Shown here one piece after another: positions 52,874 through 60,656 of a DNA stretch of 64,000 nucleotides. A program made the position numbers and the translations under genes. The notes under the pieces were generated by a model. It was given only the letters and a program-made list of their open reading frames with translations, was not told where the DNA came from and ran no database searches. Location: the NCBI RefSeq assembly GCF_036016195.1, contig NZ_JAYWTM010000011.1, positions 1-64,000 of the forward strand, read 5' to 3'. The stretch is from Brenneria populi. GTDB taxonomy: Bacteria; Pseudomonadota; Gammaproteobacteria; Enterobacterales; Enterobacteriaceae. Every line of letters begins with the position of its first letter. Within the stretch, counting starts at the first letter, position 1.

Positions 52874-52896
52874 TCATGAATAACACGGGAGATTCT

Positions 52897-53382
52897 ATGA
52901 AAACCGGCTTTCTGGCAGGGCTGATATTAACCGCGGTATTGGGCATTAGCGGATGCCAGTCGCCACGACAAACCTTTACCCCGGAACAAATTTCCGCACT
53001 GCAGTCGCAAGGATTCAAAAGCACGCCGGACGGCTGGACGCTGGGGCTGTCAGAAAAGATCTTATTTGACAATAACCAGTCATCGCTCAGCCCGCGCAGC
53101 GTCGATGCGATAAAAAAAATCGCCTCTGCGCTCTCTTCCGTCGGCCTGCGCCACGCAAGAATGGATGGCCATACGGATAACTATGGCGAAAGCCAGTATA
53201 ATCAGTCGCTGTCGTTGAAACGCGCCAATACCGTTGCGGATGCCTATGCGCAAAGCATCAACCTGCCGCGCAACAATCTGACGACGCGCGGGCTGGGTGA
53301 AAAGTACCCCGTCGCCAGCAATAGCACTGCGCAAGGCCGTGCGGAAAACCGCCGCGTCGCCATCGTCATCACCGCGCCCTAA
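52897..53382 (+). CDS. yfiB: YfiB-like outer-membrane lipoprotein with OmpA domain
   Basis: A 161-aa lipoprotein precursor with lipobox GISGC (signal MKTGFLAGLILTAVLGISGC) and an OmpA-like peptidoglycan-binding domain (ILFDNNQSSLSPRSVDAIKKIA, MDGHTDNYGES, LSLKRANTVADAY, GRAENRRV). ATG 52897 has GGGAG seven bases upstream. It sequesters YfiR and so releases YfiN in response to envelope stress. Last gene of yfiRNB; it ends four bases into the convergent MFS gene. Confidence 0.88.
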   Translation: MKTGFLAGLILTAVLGISGCQSPRQTFTPEQISALQSQGFKSTPDGWTLGLSEKILFDNNQSSLSPRSVDAIKKIASALSSVGLRHARMDGHTDNYGESQYNQSLSLKRANTVADAYAQSINLPRNNLTTRGLGEKYPVASNSTAQGRAENRRVAIVITAP

Positions 53383-54563
53383 TCCGCCGCACATCTCCGG
53401 CTTTTCAACGCCAACCAGCCCAGAGGAAGCTGCGCCAGCGCCGTCAGCGCCACGCCCGCCCAGGGCGTCAGCGCCATGCCGTCGCGGGCGACCATCAGGC
53501 TGCCGACGGTCTCGCCCAGCGTAATCCCCAAATTAAACGCCGAGATGTTCAACGCCGAGGCAAAGTCCACCGCCTGCGGCGTATAGCGTTCGGCCGTCTC
53601 CAGCATCCCCGCCTGAAAACCCGGCGATAAACCGAAAGCCAGCGCGCCCCAGACAAATAACAGCGCCGCCATCGGCAGGGCGTAAGGCATCAGAAACGCC
53701 AGCGCGATCAGCGTTAACAGCAGTAACGCCAGCATGCGCCTCAGCGCGCGCTGCCAGCCGAGCGTGGAGGCCAAGCGCCCGCCCGCCAGATTGCCGATCA
53801 GCGTGGCGACGCCGAATACCACCAGCAACAGGCTGGCGCCGGCAGATGAAAAGCCGGTAATCCCGGTCAGAATCGGCGTCACAAAGGTAAAGGCGGAGAA
53901 GCTGGCGCCGAACCCCAGGATGGTAACGCTCATCATCAGCAGAATCGCCGGCTGGCCCAACGCCGCCAACTGCGCGGAGACGGAGCCGGCGGGTTTCGCC
54001 GCCAGCGCCGGCACCCGGTACAGGGTCGCCAGCCAGGCGACGGCGGCCAATAGCGCCACCGCGTAGAACGGCAATCGCCAGCCCATACCGTTGCCAAGCA
54101 AACTGCCCAGCGGCACGCCGATCACCATCGCCAGGGTCAGCCCGGCGAACATCAGCGCGATGGCGCGGCTCGCCTGCCCCGTCGGCGCCAGCCGCGCCGC
54201 CACCGTCGCCCCGATGGCGAAAAAGCTGCCGTGCGCAACCGCGGTCAGAATGCGTCCGGCCAGCAGCATCGGGTAGCTGGCGGCTAACGCCGACAGTACA
54301 TTGCCGGCGAGAAACAGAGCTATCAGCCCAAGCATCACCGGCTTGCGCGGCAAACGCGCCAGCGCCAGCACGATAACGGGGGTCCCCAGCGCCAGCGCCA
54401 GCGCATATATCCCGACCAACCCGCCCGCTGTTGACAGCGGGACGGCGAAATCCTGGGCGATGGACGGCAATACGCCGACGACGATAAATTCCGCCACGCC
54501 GATGGCGAAGGCGGTAACGGCGAGCGCCCAGATACCGGGGTGTACCCGGTTTATGCGGCTCAT
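53379..54563 (-). CDS. MFS transporter (DHA1 family, AraJ/YdhP-like)
   Basis: A 394-aa 12-helix exporter. Motif A-like LARLPRKPVMLG follows TM2, and GRILTAVAHGSFFAIGATVAARLAP matches TM4. ATG 54563 overlaps the GlcG-like stop codon (ATGA). Typical substrates are purine nucleosides, arabinose, drugs or small acids; here it may export a product of the oxygenase operon (inference). Confidence 0.85.
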   Translation of the reverse strand: MSRINRVHPGIWALAVTAFAIGVAEFIVVGVLPSIAQDFAVPLSTAGGLVGIYALALALGTPVIVLALARLPRKPVMLGLIALFLAGNVLSALAASYPMLLAGRILTAVAHGSFFAIGATVAARLAPTGQASRAIALMFAGLTLAMVIGVPLGSLLGNGMGWRLPFYAVALLAAVAWLATLYRVPALAAKPAGSVSAQLAALGQPAILLMMSVTILGFGASFSAFTFVTPILTGITGFSSAGASLLLVVFGVATLIGNLAGGRLASTLGWQRALRRMLALLLLTLIALAFLMPYALPMAALLFVWGALAFGLSPGFQAGMLETAERYTPQAVDFASALNISAFNLGITLGETVGSLMVARDGMALTPWAGVALTALAQLPLGWLALKSRRCAAD

Positions 54564-54952
54564 ACGCGCCCCGCAGCTTTCAGCGCGATGGCCTGATCGT
54601 CCTCCACCGTGGCGCCGGCAACGCCTACCGCGCCCACCGCCTTGCCCTGCGCATCGCGCAGAACGATGCCGCCGCCGAAACTTATCAGTCCGCCGTTGGT
54701 GGACTCCAAGGTATAAATGGCGCCGCCCGGCTGTGCGGCGGCGCCGATCTCACCGCTGTCGGTACGAAACAGCGCCGCGGTGCGCGCTTTCTTCAGCGAC
54801 ACATCGATTGCGCCGGGAACGGCGTCATCCATACGCAGAAACGCGCGCAGCAGGCCGCTATCGTCCACCACGCTGATGCAAACGGCAAATCCCTGCGCGC
54901 GCGCCAGCGACCGGGCGCGCTCGATAACCTGTCGGGAAAGAGACTCAAACAT
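54560..54952 (-). CDS. GlcG/HbpS-like small protein
   Basis: A 130-aa GlcG-family protein (DUF336). It has ARAQGFAVCISVVDDSGLLRAFLRMDDA, SLKKARTAALF and GGGIVLRDAQGKAVGAVGVAGATVEDDQAIA. Members bind heme or cobalamin-like ligands or assist diol dehydratases and glycolate use; no clear enzymatic role. ATG 54952 follows AGGAG. It is coupled to the MFS gene downstream. Confidence 0.85.
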   Translation of the reverse strand: MFESLSRQVIERARSLARAQGFAVCISVVDDSGLLRAFLRMDDAVPGAIDVSLKKARTAALFRTDSGEIGAAAQPGGAIYTLESTNGGLISFGGGIVLRDAQGKAVGAVGVAGATVEDDQAIALKAAGRV

Positions 54953-55061
54953 ACGGAAACTCCTGATAAAGAAATAAACGCGTTCGATAATGCCGACAAG
55001 GAAGCTCTGATGGGAATAGAATCGCAGCAACTGGCGGTTAAAGTTCGATAATGCCGAACAT

Positions 55062-55757
55062 TTAATACATTACGCTAGCCGCAAGGCGGCGCAACAGGGG
55101 CGAGCGAAGTTTCCAGGAGGGTCCGGCGACGCCGACGGCCGCCGCCACGCGCCCCTGCTGGCGCAAAGGCAGCGCCAAACAATTCAGTCCGGGCTCGGCC
55201 TCCTCCAGATCCAGCGCGTATCCCTGCGTCTGAATCGTTTTCAGCTCTTTTTCCAACGCGGAGGGCACCAGCCCGGCCCGACGCAGACTGCGCGCCAGCT
55301 CGGGATCATAGGCCAGAAAGATTTTGCCGATCGCCGACGTGGTTAGCCCTTCGCGCCGCCCGCGCGGGCTGGGAACGCACAGCGCCCCGCTGCCTTCCAG
55401 CGCGTCGATATAGAGGTATTCGCGCGTGCCGCAGGGGACGGCCAGATAGCAGGTCTCGCCGCTGCGCGCCGCCAGCGCGCGCAGCACGCCGGAAAAAGCG
55501 GCGCGCAACGCGGCGTCGGCGTCGGCGAGCGGCTGAGCGATCTCCCTCAGGCGCAGCCCCAGCGCGTAGCGGGTATCGCGGCGGCTCACATAGCCCATGG
55601 CGGACAGGGTATTCAGCAGGCCGTGCAGCGTGCTTTTGTTCACCCCCAGGCGCGCCGTCAGATCGACCAGCCGCGCCTCGCCCCCGGCGGCCGCGATCGC
55701 CTCCAGCACGGTCATTGCTCGTTCAACGGACTGGATAAGCCGGTTTTCATCAATCAT
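55062..55757 (-). CDS. IclR-family transcriptional regulator
   Basis: A 231-aa IclR regulator. The N-terminal winged helix is SVERAMTVLEAIAAAGGEARLVDLTARLGVNKSTLHGLLNTL; the effector domain has CGTREYLYIDALEGSG, GLTTSAIGKIFLA and ALPLRQQGRVAAAVGVAGPSWKL. The frame is open further upstream but the homology starts at MIDENRLIQSV (ATG 55757). It lies inside the gene cluster, between metI and the GlcG-like gene, and probably regulates it. Confidence 0.87.
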   Translation of the reverse strand: MIDENRLIQSVERAMTVLEAIAAAGGEARLVDLTARLGVNKSTLHGLLNTLSAMGYVSRRDTRYALGLRLREIAQPLADADAALRAAFSGVLRALAARSGETCYLAVPCGTREYLYIDALEGSGALCVPSPRGRREGLTTSAIGKIFLAYDPELARSLRRAGLVPSALEKELKTIQTQGYALDLEEAEPGLNCLALPLRQQGRVAAAVGVAGPSWKLRSPLLRRLAASVMY

Positions 55758-55896
55758 GCGCGGTCTGTTTACCTCATCGATAGCGGGTCGCCGCGCCCCG
55801 GCCTGGCCGCGCGCCTTAGGGGATGCCGTCCGCCCCCCGGGAAATGCCCGATGGGCACAAGATACTCCCGGCGACGTTATCTGACAACCGCCCGGA

Positions 55897-56568
55897 TCAG
55901 CGGCGATAGGCCAGAGAGCGCACGATGCGGTCGCCAAAAGATTGCACCAGCTGCACCAGCGCCACCAACACGATAACCGTCCCCGCCATGACCTGGTCGT
56001 TAAAGCGCTGGTAGCCATAGCGGATAGCCAGATCGCCCAATCCGCCGCCGCCGATCACCCCGGCCATGGAAGAGAAGCCGATCAGCATCACCACCGTCAG
56101 GGTAATGCCGGCCAGAATGGCGGGCAGCGCCTCCGGCAACAGCACTTTGCTGACCACATGCCAGGCGCTTCCCCCCATGGCAAGAATGGCCTCCACCCGT
56201 CCGCGATCGACCTCATCGAGGGCGGTTTCCACCACGCGGGCGAAAAAGGGAAAGGCGCCGATGGTAATCGGCACCACCGCCGCCGTGCTGCCTAGCGTGG
56301 TTCCCACGATCAGGCGCGTCAGCGGGATCAGCGCAATCAGCAGCACTACGAACGGCAGCGAACGCCCGACGTTAATGATGGCGCCCAGCGCGCGGTTGAG
56401 CCACGGCAGCGGCAAGACCCCGGCGCTGCGGCTGATAAACAGCACAACGCCCAGCGGCAAACCGATCAGCACCGTGAATAACGCGGCCAGCCCCACCATA
56501 TAGAGCGTTTCCAGCGTGGCGTTCAGCATCAGGGCGTAAAACGCCTCCCAGCTCAGGCGACTTTGCAT
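55897..56568 (-). CDS. MetI-like ABC permease
   Basis: A 223-aa five-helix permease of the methionine-uptake type. RSLPFVVLLIALIPLTRLIVGT and the coupling loop EAILAMGGSAWHVVSKVLLPEA are typical of MetI. ATG 56568 overlaps the ATPase stop by 16 bp. It works with the adjacent MetN- and MetQ-like proteins. Because the operon also encodes an oxygenase, the cargo may not be methionine. Confidence 0.88.
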   Translation of the reverse strand: MQSRLSWEAFYALMLNATLETLYMVGLAALFTVLIGLPLGVVLFISRSAGVLPLPWLNRALGAIINVGRSLPFVVLLIALIPLTRLIVGTTLGSTAAVVPITIGAFPFFARVVETALDEVDRGRVEAILAMGGSAWHVVSKVLLPEALPAILAGITLTVVMLIGFSSMAGVIGGGGLGDLAIRYGYQRFNDQVMAGTVIVLVALVQLVQSFGDRIVRSLAYRR

Positions 56569-57344
56569 AACCGGATATCCTCCACGCCGTGACGCTGTAA
56601 AAAGGCCCGTTCGGCGGCGTAATCCGGCAGCAAAGCCTTGCGCAGCCGCGAATCGGGGTCGGAGAGCAGCGATCGCAGCGAACCGCTTTCCATCACCCGC
56701 CCCGCCTCCAGCAAGGCGGCGTGATCGCAGATGGCCTTGACCACCGCCAGCTCGTGGGTAATCAGAATGATGGTTAATCCGAGCCGGCGATTGATATCCG
56801 CCAGCAGAGACAGCACCGACTCCGTGGTTTCCGGGTCAAGCGCGCTGGTGGCTTCGTCACAGAGTAGATAGCGCGGCCGCGCCGCCAGCGCCCGGGCGAT
56901 CCCGACCCGCTGCTTCTGTCCGCCGGACAGCTGGGAGGGATAGGCGCGCGCCTTGTCGCTCAGCCCCACCAGCGCCAACAGCTCTTGCACCCTGGCCGCC
57001 CGCTCCCGCCTGCCGACGCCGGCGATTTCCAACGGCACCGCCACGTTATCCCGCACGTTGCGGGCATGCAGCAGATTAAAATGCTGGAAGATCATGCCGG
57101 TACGCTGGCGATGGCGGCGCAGCTCCTGCGGCGACAGGGCGGCGATATCCCGCTCGTCCATCAGAATACGGCCGGAAGTGGGCCGCTCCAGCAGATTAAT
57201 ACAGCGGATCAGGGTGCTCTTCCCCGCCCCGCTGCGCCCCAGGATGCCGTAAACCGCGCCATCGGGAATGGTTAACGACACATTATCCAGCGCGGGCCGG
57301 GCGCCGGCGGAATAATGCTTGCCGAGCCGTTCAATCACGATCAT
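56553..57344 (-). CDS. MetN-like ABC ATPase lacking the NIL domain
   Basis: A 263-aa ATPase. Walker A GRSGAGKST, signature LSGGQKQRVGIARALA, Walker B YLLCDEATSALDPETT, LITHELAVV. E. coli MetN has about 343 aa, with a C-terminal NIL domain that binds methionine and shuts the transporter; this protein ends soon after the ATPase core. The missing regulatory domain suggests that methionine does not inhibit it. It starts on the last base of the metQ-like stop codon (TAATG). Confidence 0.88.
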   Translation of the reverse strand: MIVIERLGKHYSAGARPALDNVSLTIPDGAVYGILGRSGAGKSTLIRCINLLERPTSGRILMDERDIAALSPQELRRHRQRTGMIFQHFNLLHARNVRDNVAVPLEIAGVGRRERAARVQELLALVGLSDKARAYPSQLSGGQKQRVGIARALAARPRYLLCDEATSALDPETTESVLSLLADINRRLGLTIILITHELAVVKAICDHAALLEAGRVMESGSLRSLLSDPDSRLRKALLPDYAAERAFLQRHGVEDIRLCKVA

Positions 57345-58153
57345 TATTTTTGCCCTGCCACCGGAATAACCGATCCGTTATAACGGCTATTGATAAAGTC
57401 CGCGATCTGGCCGGACTCCAGATCCTGCGCCAACCGCCTGACGCGCGGATCCTCTTTCAGCGCCGACGTCGTCACCAGAATATTGGCATACGGGTTATTA
57501 GCGGCGCTCTCCAGCCCGAGGGCGTCTTTCGCCGGCGTCAGCCCGGCTTCCAGCGCATAGTTGCCGTTGATGACCGCCAGATCGACGTCATCCAGCGAAC
57601 GGGGCAGCTGCGGCGCTTCAATTTCCACGATCTTCAGGTTTTTGGGATTTTCGGCGATATCCTGCGGCGTCGCCTGCACCTTCGCCGGATCTTTATAGCC
57701 GCTCTTCAATTTTATCAATCCCTGGCTTTGCAGTAGATAGAGCGCGCGGCTGAGGTTGGTGACGTTATTCGGCAGCGCCACCGTGCCATTATTCGGCACC
57801 TCGCTCAATATCTTATGCTTTCTGGAGTAGATCCCCAGCGGCTCGAGGTGCACCGTCGCGGCGACCACAAACTCCTTGCCCAGCGCTTTCTCCTGATCGC
57901 GCAGGTAGGGCACATGCTGGAAATAGTTGGCATCCACATCGCCGTGGGCCAGCAGTTCGTTGGCGTTCACGCCGCTGGTCAGCTCCACGATGTTCAGATT
58001 CAGAGAGGGATCGATTTTTTTCACCTGCGCCAGGATCTCGGCGTGCGGCACCGGATCCGCCGCCACCCTTAGCGCCTGCGCGGCCTGCGCCGAAAAGACC
58101 AGGCTTACGGATAACGCCAGCCCTGCCAAAGAGAAAATGACATGTTTTTTCAT
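57344..58153 (-). CDS. MetQ/NlpA-like periplasmic binding protein
   Basis: A 269-aa binding protein. Signal MKKHVIFSLAGLALSVSLVFSAQA has no lipobox cysteine, unlike many MetQ lipoproteins. NLPA-family blocks are LRVAADPVPHAEIL, DANYFQHVPYLRD, IYSRKHKILSEVPNNGTVALPNNVTNLSRALYLLQSQGLIKL and DLAVINGNYALEAGL. It binds methionine or a related ligand; the diverged partner set makes a different ligand likely (inference). Confidence 0.88.
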   Translation of the reverse strand: MKKHVIFSLAGLALSVSLVFSAQAAQALRVAADPVPHAEILAQVKKIDPSLNLNIVELTSGVNANELLAHGDVDANYFQHVPYLRDQEKALGKEFVVAATVHLEPLGIYSRKHKILSEVPNNGTVALPNNVTNLSRALYLLQSQGLIKLKSGYKDPAKVQATPQDIAENPKNLKIVEIEAPQLPRSLDDVDLAVINGNYALEAGLTPAKDALGLESAANNPYANILVTTSALKEDPRVRRLAQDLESGQIADFINSRYNGSVIPVAGQK

Positions 58154-58169
58154 AGGGATATTCCTTGTT

Positions 58170-59201
58170 TTAAAGCGTTATCGTTTCTTTGGCTTGCAAG
58201 ACATCGCCGTAATACCGGGTAGCGACGTCGGGATGGGAGCGCAGACGCCCCTTGAGATAATTCCAGCCCACGTCGCGCAGCAGAGGATTATGGGGGTCGC
58301 TGGTCGGCCCCGGCGCCTGCGCGGCGAGATGGGCCGGCAATTGATACACCGGCACCACGCTATCCAGCCGCGCGCCGAGGAAAAAGACGGCGGAGAGACG
58401 CTCCCGGCCCGGCGGCGGCGAAACCACCCGATGCACCGTCGCCCGCAGATAGCCGTTGGTCGCCAGCTCCAGCAGTTCGCCGATATTCACGACAAAAGAA
58501 CCGCCTAGCGGCAGCGCGTCGATCCAACGCCCGGGTTCGACCTCCACCTGAAGCCCCTGCTGGTTATCCTGCAGCAGAAAACTGAGAAATCCGGAGTCCT
58601 TGTGCGCGCCGACGCCCTGCCGGCTGCGATCGTGCGGCTGTCCGGGATAGCGAATCAGCTTGATGTGTTCGTTGGGCTTTTCGCCGTACAGCGCGTCAAA
58701 CGCGGTGACCGGCAGCTCCAGCGCCTCGGCAAACGCCCGCAGCAGGCGCAACGCCATACGCGTCATCTCTTGCTGCCACTGCAGCAGAGTGGTTTTCAGA
58801 TCAGGCAGCGCCGCCGGCCAGAGATTCGGCCCTTGCAGCCGACGCCAGGCGGGGTCGTTCGCCAGCAGACGCAGCGCGGGGCGTTCGGCGCCGATATCAA
58901 ACTGCTCGCGCCAGTCCGGCCGGCTACGCGTCAGTTCGGCGCCGGCCCGGTTGTAGCCGCGAAAATGGGGGGAGTGAATCATGGCGACGCGCTGTTTTTC
59001 CGCGTCAGGCAAAGCAAAAAACGCCTGCGCCAGCTGCTGCACGCGCTGCAGCAGCGCGCTATCGACGCCATGATGAACTAAATAGAAGAAACCGACGTCG
59101 CGAGCGGCCCGGTTCAGTTTGCTCAGGAAATTCGCCCGCTGTTCCGTATTGCCGTCAAGTTGCGATAAATCCAGGATTGGCAGGGATGTGATATTGCTCA
59201 T
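58170..59201 (-). CDS. Fe(II)/2-oxoglutarate-dependent oxygenase (isopenicillin N synthase family)
   Basis: A 343-aa non-heme iron oxygenase. The N-terminal DIOX_N part is SLPILDLSQLDGN ... GFFYLVHHGVD; the catalytic core has iron ligands HKDSGF and TVHRV and the 2-oxoglutarate RxS pair in GRERLSAVFFLGARL. It is the first gene of the MetQNI-like operon, 16 bp upstream of the binding protein. This mirrors taurine (TauD-TauABC) logic, where an oxygenase frees a nutrient from an imported compound, though the transporter family is different. ATG 59201; a longer frame starts four codons earlier. Confidence 0.85.
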   Translation of the reverse strand: MSNITSLPILDLSQLDGNTEQRANFLSKLNRAARDVGFFYLVHHGVDSALLQRVQQLAQAFFALPDAEKQRVAMIHSPHFRGYNRAGAELTRSRPDWREQFDIGAERPALRLLANDPAWRRLQGPNLWPAALPDLKTTLLQWQQEMTRMALRLLRAFAEALELPVTAFDALYGEKPNEHIKLIRYPGQPHDRSRQGVGAHKDSGFLSFLLQDNQQGLQVEVEPGRWIDALPLGGSFVVNIGELLELATNGYLRATVHRVVSPPPGRERLSAVFFLGARLDSVVPVYQLPAHLAAQAPGPTSDPHNPLLRDVGWNYLKGRLRSHPDVATRYYGDVLQAKETITL

Positions 59202-59213
59202 GGCAGACTCCAA

Positions 59214-59464
59214 TTATTAGCCGATAAACATCGCTGAGATAAAATCTGGAGTCGCTACAACAGCGGTAATGGTTCATGATTGCTCCTCTCTATTTATAAT
59301 TCAGCCGATTACAATAATTCCGCCGGCTTCTCTCCTCCGCTGTATTAATGCTGAATTACGCCGTCAGGTGAAATACCAATAGTGAGAAAACTCATGCGAA
59401 TAGTGGATATATAACCCCGCGGCCGATCGTCCGCGGCTATATTCCGGGCGTTATGACCGGCGTT
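59214..59464 (-). promoter_or_regulatory. Upstream region of the oxygenase operon
   Basis: 251 bp between the oxygenase start and the AraC-family stop. It is moderately AT-rich and should hold the operon promoter and the IclR site. No operator was recognised. Confidence 0.4.
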
Positions 59465-60352
59465 TTACAGGCACAGCCTCCTCGCCTCTTTCGGCAACAC
59501 GCCGAATTGTTTGCGAAAGGCGGCGCTGAAGTGCGATGGATTACTGTAGCCCAGCATCGCGGCGGTTTCCGTTACGCTATGGCGCCGCAGCAGCTCCCGC
59601 GCGCGCTCCATACGCTTACGCTGAAATAACGCATAGGCGCCGACGCCGAACAGCTGCTTGAAACCGCGCTTAATTTTCAGCGGGTTTAACCCGGTCGCCC
59701 GCGCCAGCTGTTCGATGGTCGGCGGCTTGCTCAGATTGTTGAGGAGCAGCTCGCGCGCCTGCCAGAGCTGCTTTTGCTCCCGGGAGCCGATAGTCTCGTC
59801 GCGCGGACTGACGGCGCGGACGGCCATTAAATTCCAGGCCAGAAACTCCAGCGCGGCCGCATGCACCAGCAGCACAGAAGGGGAATCGCTCGTCATCAAA
59901 CGGCCGATCCGCTCGGCCGCATCAATACTTCTCTGGCCGCTGGCGTGGCAAAGCAGGCCGTCTTTTCTCTGATGAGAGGCGCACACCGCGCCGTAATCAT
60001 CCCCCGCCAGCTCCCTAAGCAACGGTGGACAGACTCTCAGCTCGATGTTGCTCCAGTCGGCGCTGCAGCGCAGTTGGAAACGCTCATCGGGAAGAAAGGT
60101 GGTCAACGCCCGGCCGCGCGCCAGCTCCAGGCGGCGTTCGCGGCAGGCAACCCGCGTCTGGCCGCTGAGCTGACAATTAAAATGCACCCGCGCGGCGTCT
60201 CCCGCGCTTTCCGTCGCCGCGGACAGCGTCTGGGCGCCACAGGAAGTGGCGAGCGATAACTCCATACCGGGACGTATCGCCAGCGTCTTCACGCTCATGC
60301 CCGGCGGACAAGGAAAACCGGGATCGGTAAAAAACTCCGCCGACTTCATCAT
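59465..60352 (-). CDS. AraC-family regulator, YbtA/PchR-like
   Basis: A 295-aa AraC regulator. Two C-terminal helix-turn-helices, PPTIEQLARATGLNPLKIKRGFKQLFG and ETAAMLGYSNPSHFSAAFRKQFGVLP, follow an N-terminal sensing domain without clear signature. Overall style matches siderophore regulators (YbtA, PchR), and it diverges from two YbtP/YbtQ-like genes. It would activate uptake genes when the ferric siderophore is present (inference). Confidence 0.82.
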   Translation of the reverse strand: MMKSAEFFTDPGFPCPPGMSVKTLAIRPGMELSLATSCGAQTLSAATESAGDAARVHFNCQLSGQTRVACRERRLELARGRALTTFLPDERFQLRCSADWSNIELRVCPPLLRELAGDDYGAVCASHQRKDGLLCHASGQRSIDAAERIGRLMTSDSPSVLLVHAAALEFLAWNLMAVRAVSPRDETIGSREQKQLWQARELLLNNLSKPPTIEQLARATGLNPLKIKRGFKQLFGVGAYALFQRKRMERARELLRRHSVTETAAMLGYSNPSHFSAAFRKQFGVLPKEARRLCL

Positions 60353-60656
60353 TGCATACCGTTCCTTTTTACGTTTGACGTTTCACTCTCGCGGGAACGC
60401 GCTCGCGAGAGTGGGCGGCCTGCGAATATTTAGAATAAAAACATGCTATTGCAAGTCATTCTCAGTTGCAACAGCCGTGCCCGCCGCGCCGTTGGCTCGG
60501 CCCGATACGCCCCTTCCGCGCGCGTCATCCCGACCGCGCGGCATAAATTTATCCCTATCCGGGGGATAATCGTACCTAATCGGGTAGTTCGTCATCGGGG
60601 TTGTCATCATCATTAGCGTTATCTCCCCGTCTAGCTAAAAAAGGATGCGCATTATT
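60353..60656. promoter_or_regulatory. Divergent region between the AraC regulator and ABC genes
   Basis: 304 bp. A 10-bp stem inverted repeat, CACTCTCGCG, lies at 60384-60413 in the regulator's 5' leader. TTGCAA-N11-TTGCAA at 60449-60471 contains ATTCTCA, a Fur-box half. No definite promoter hexamers were picked. Confidence 0.45.
60449..60471. promoter_or_regulatory. Possible Fur/AraC operator
   Basis: TTGCAAGTCATTCTCAGTTG plus CAA is symmetrical at its ends (TTGCAA). One core half, TGAGAAT on the minus strand, equals the Fur 7-1-7 half-site; the other half is degenerate. Confidence 0.35.
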
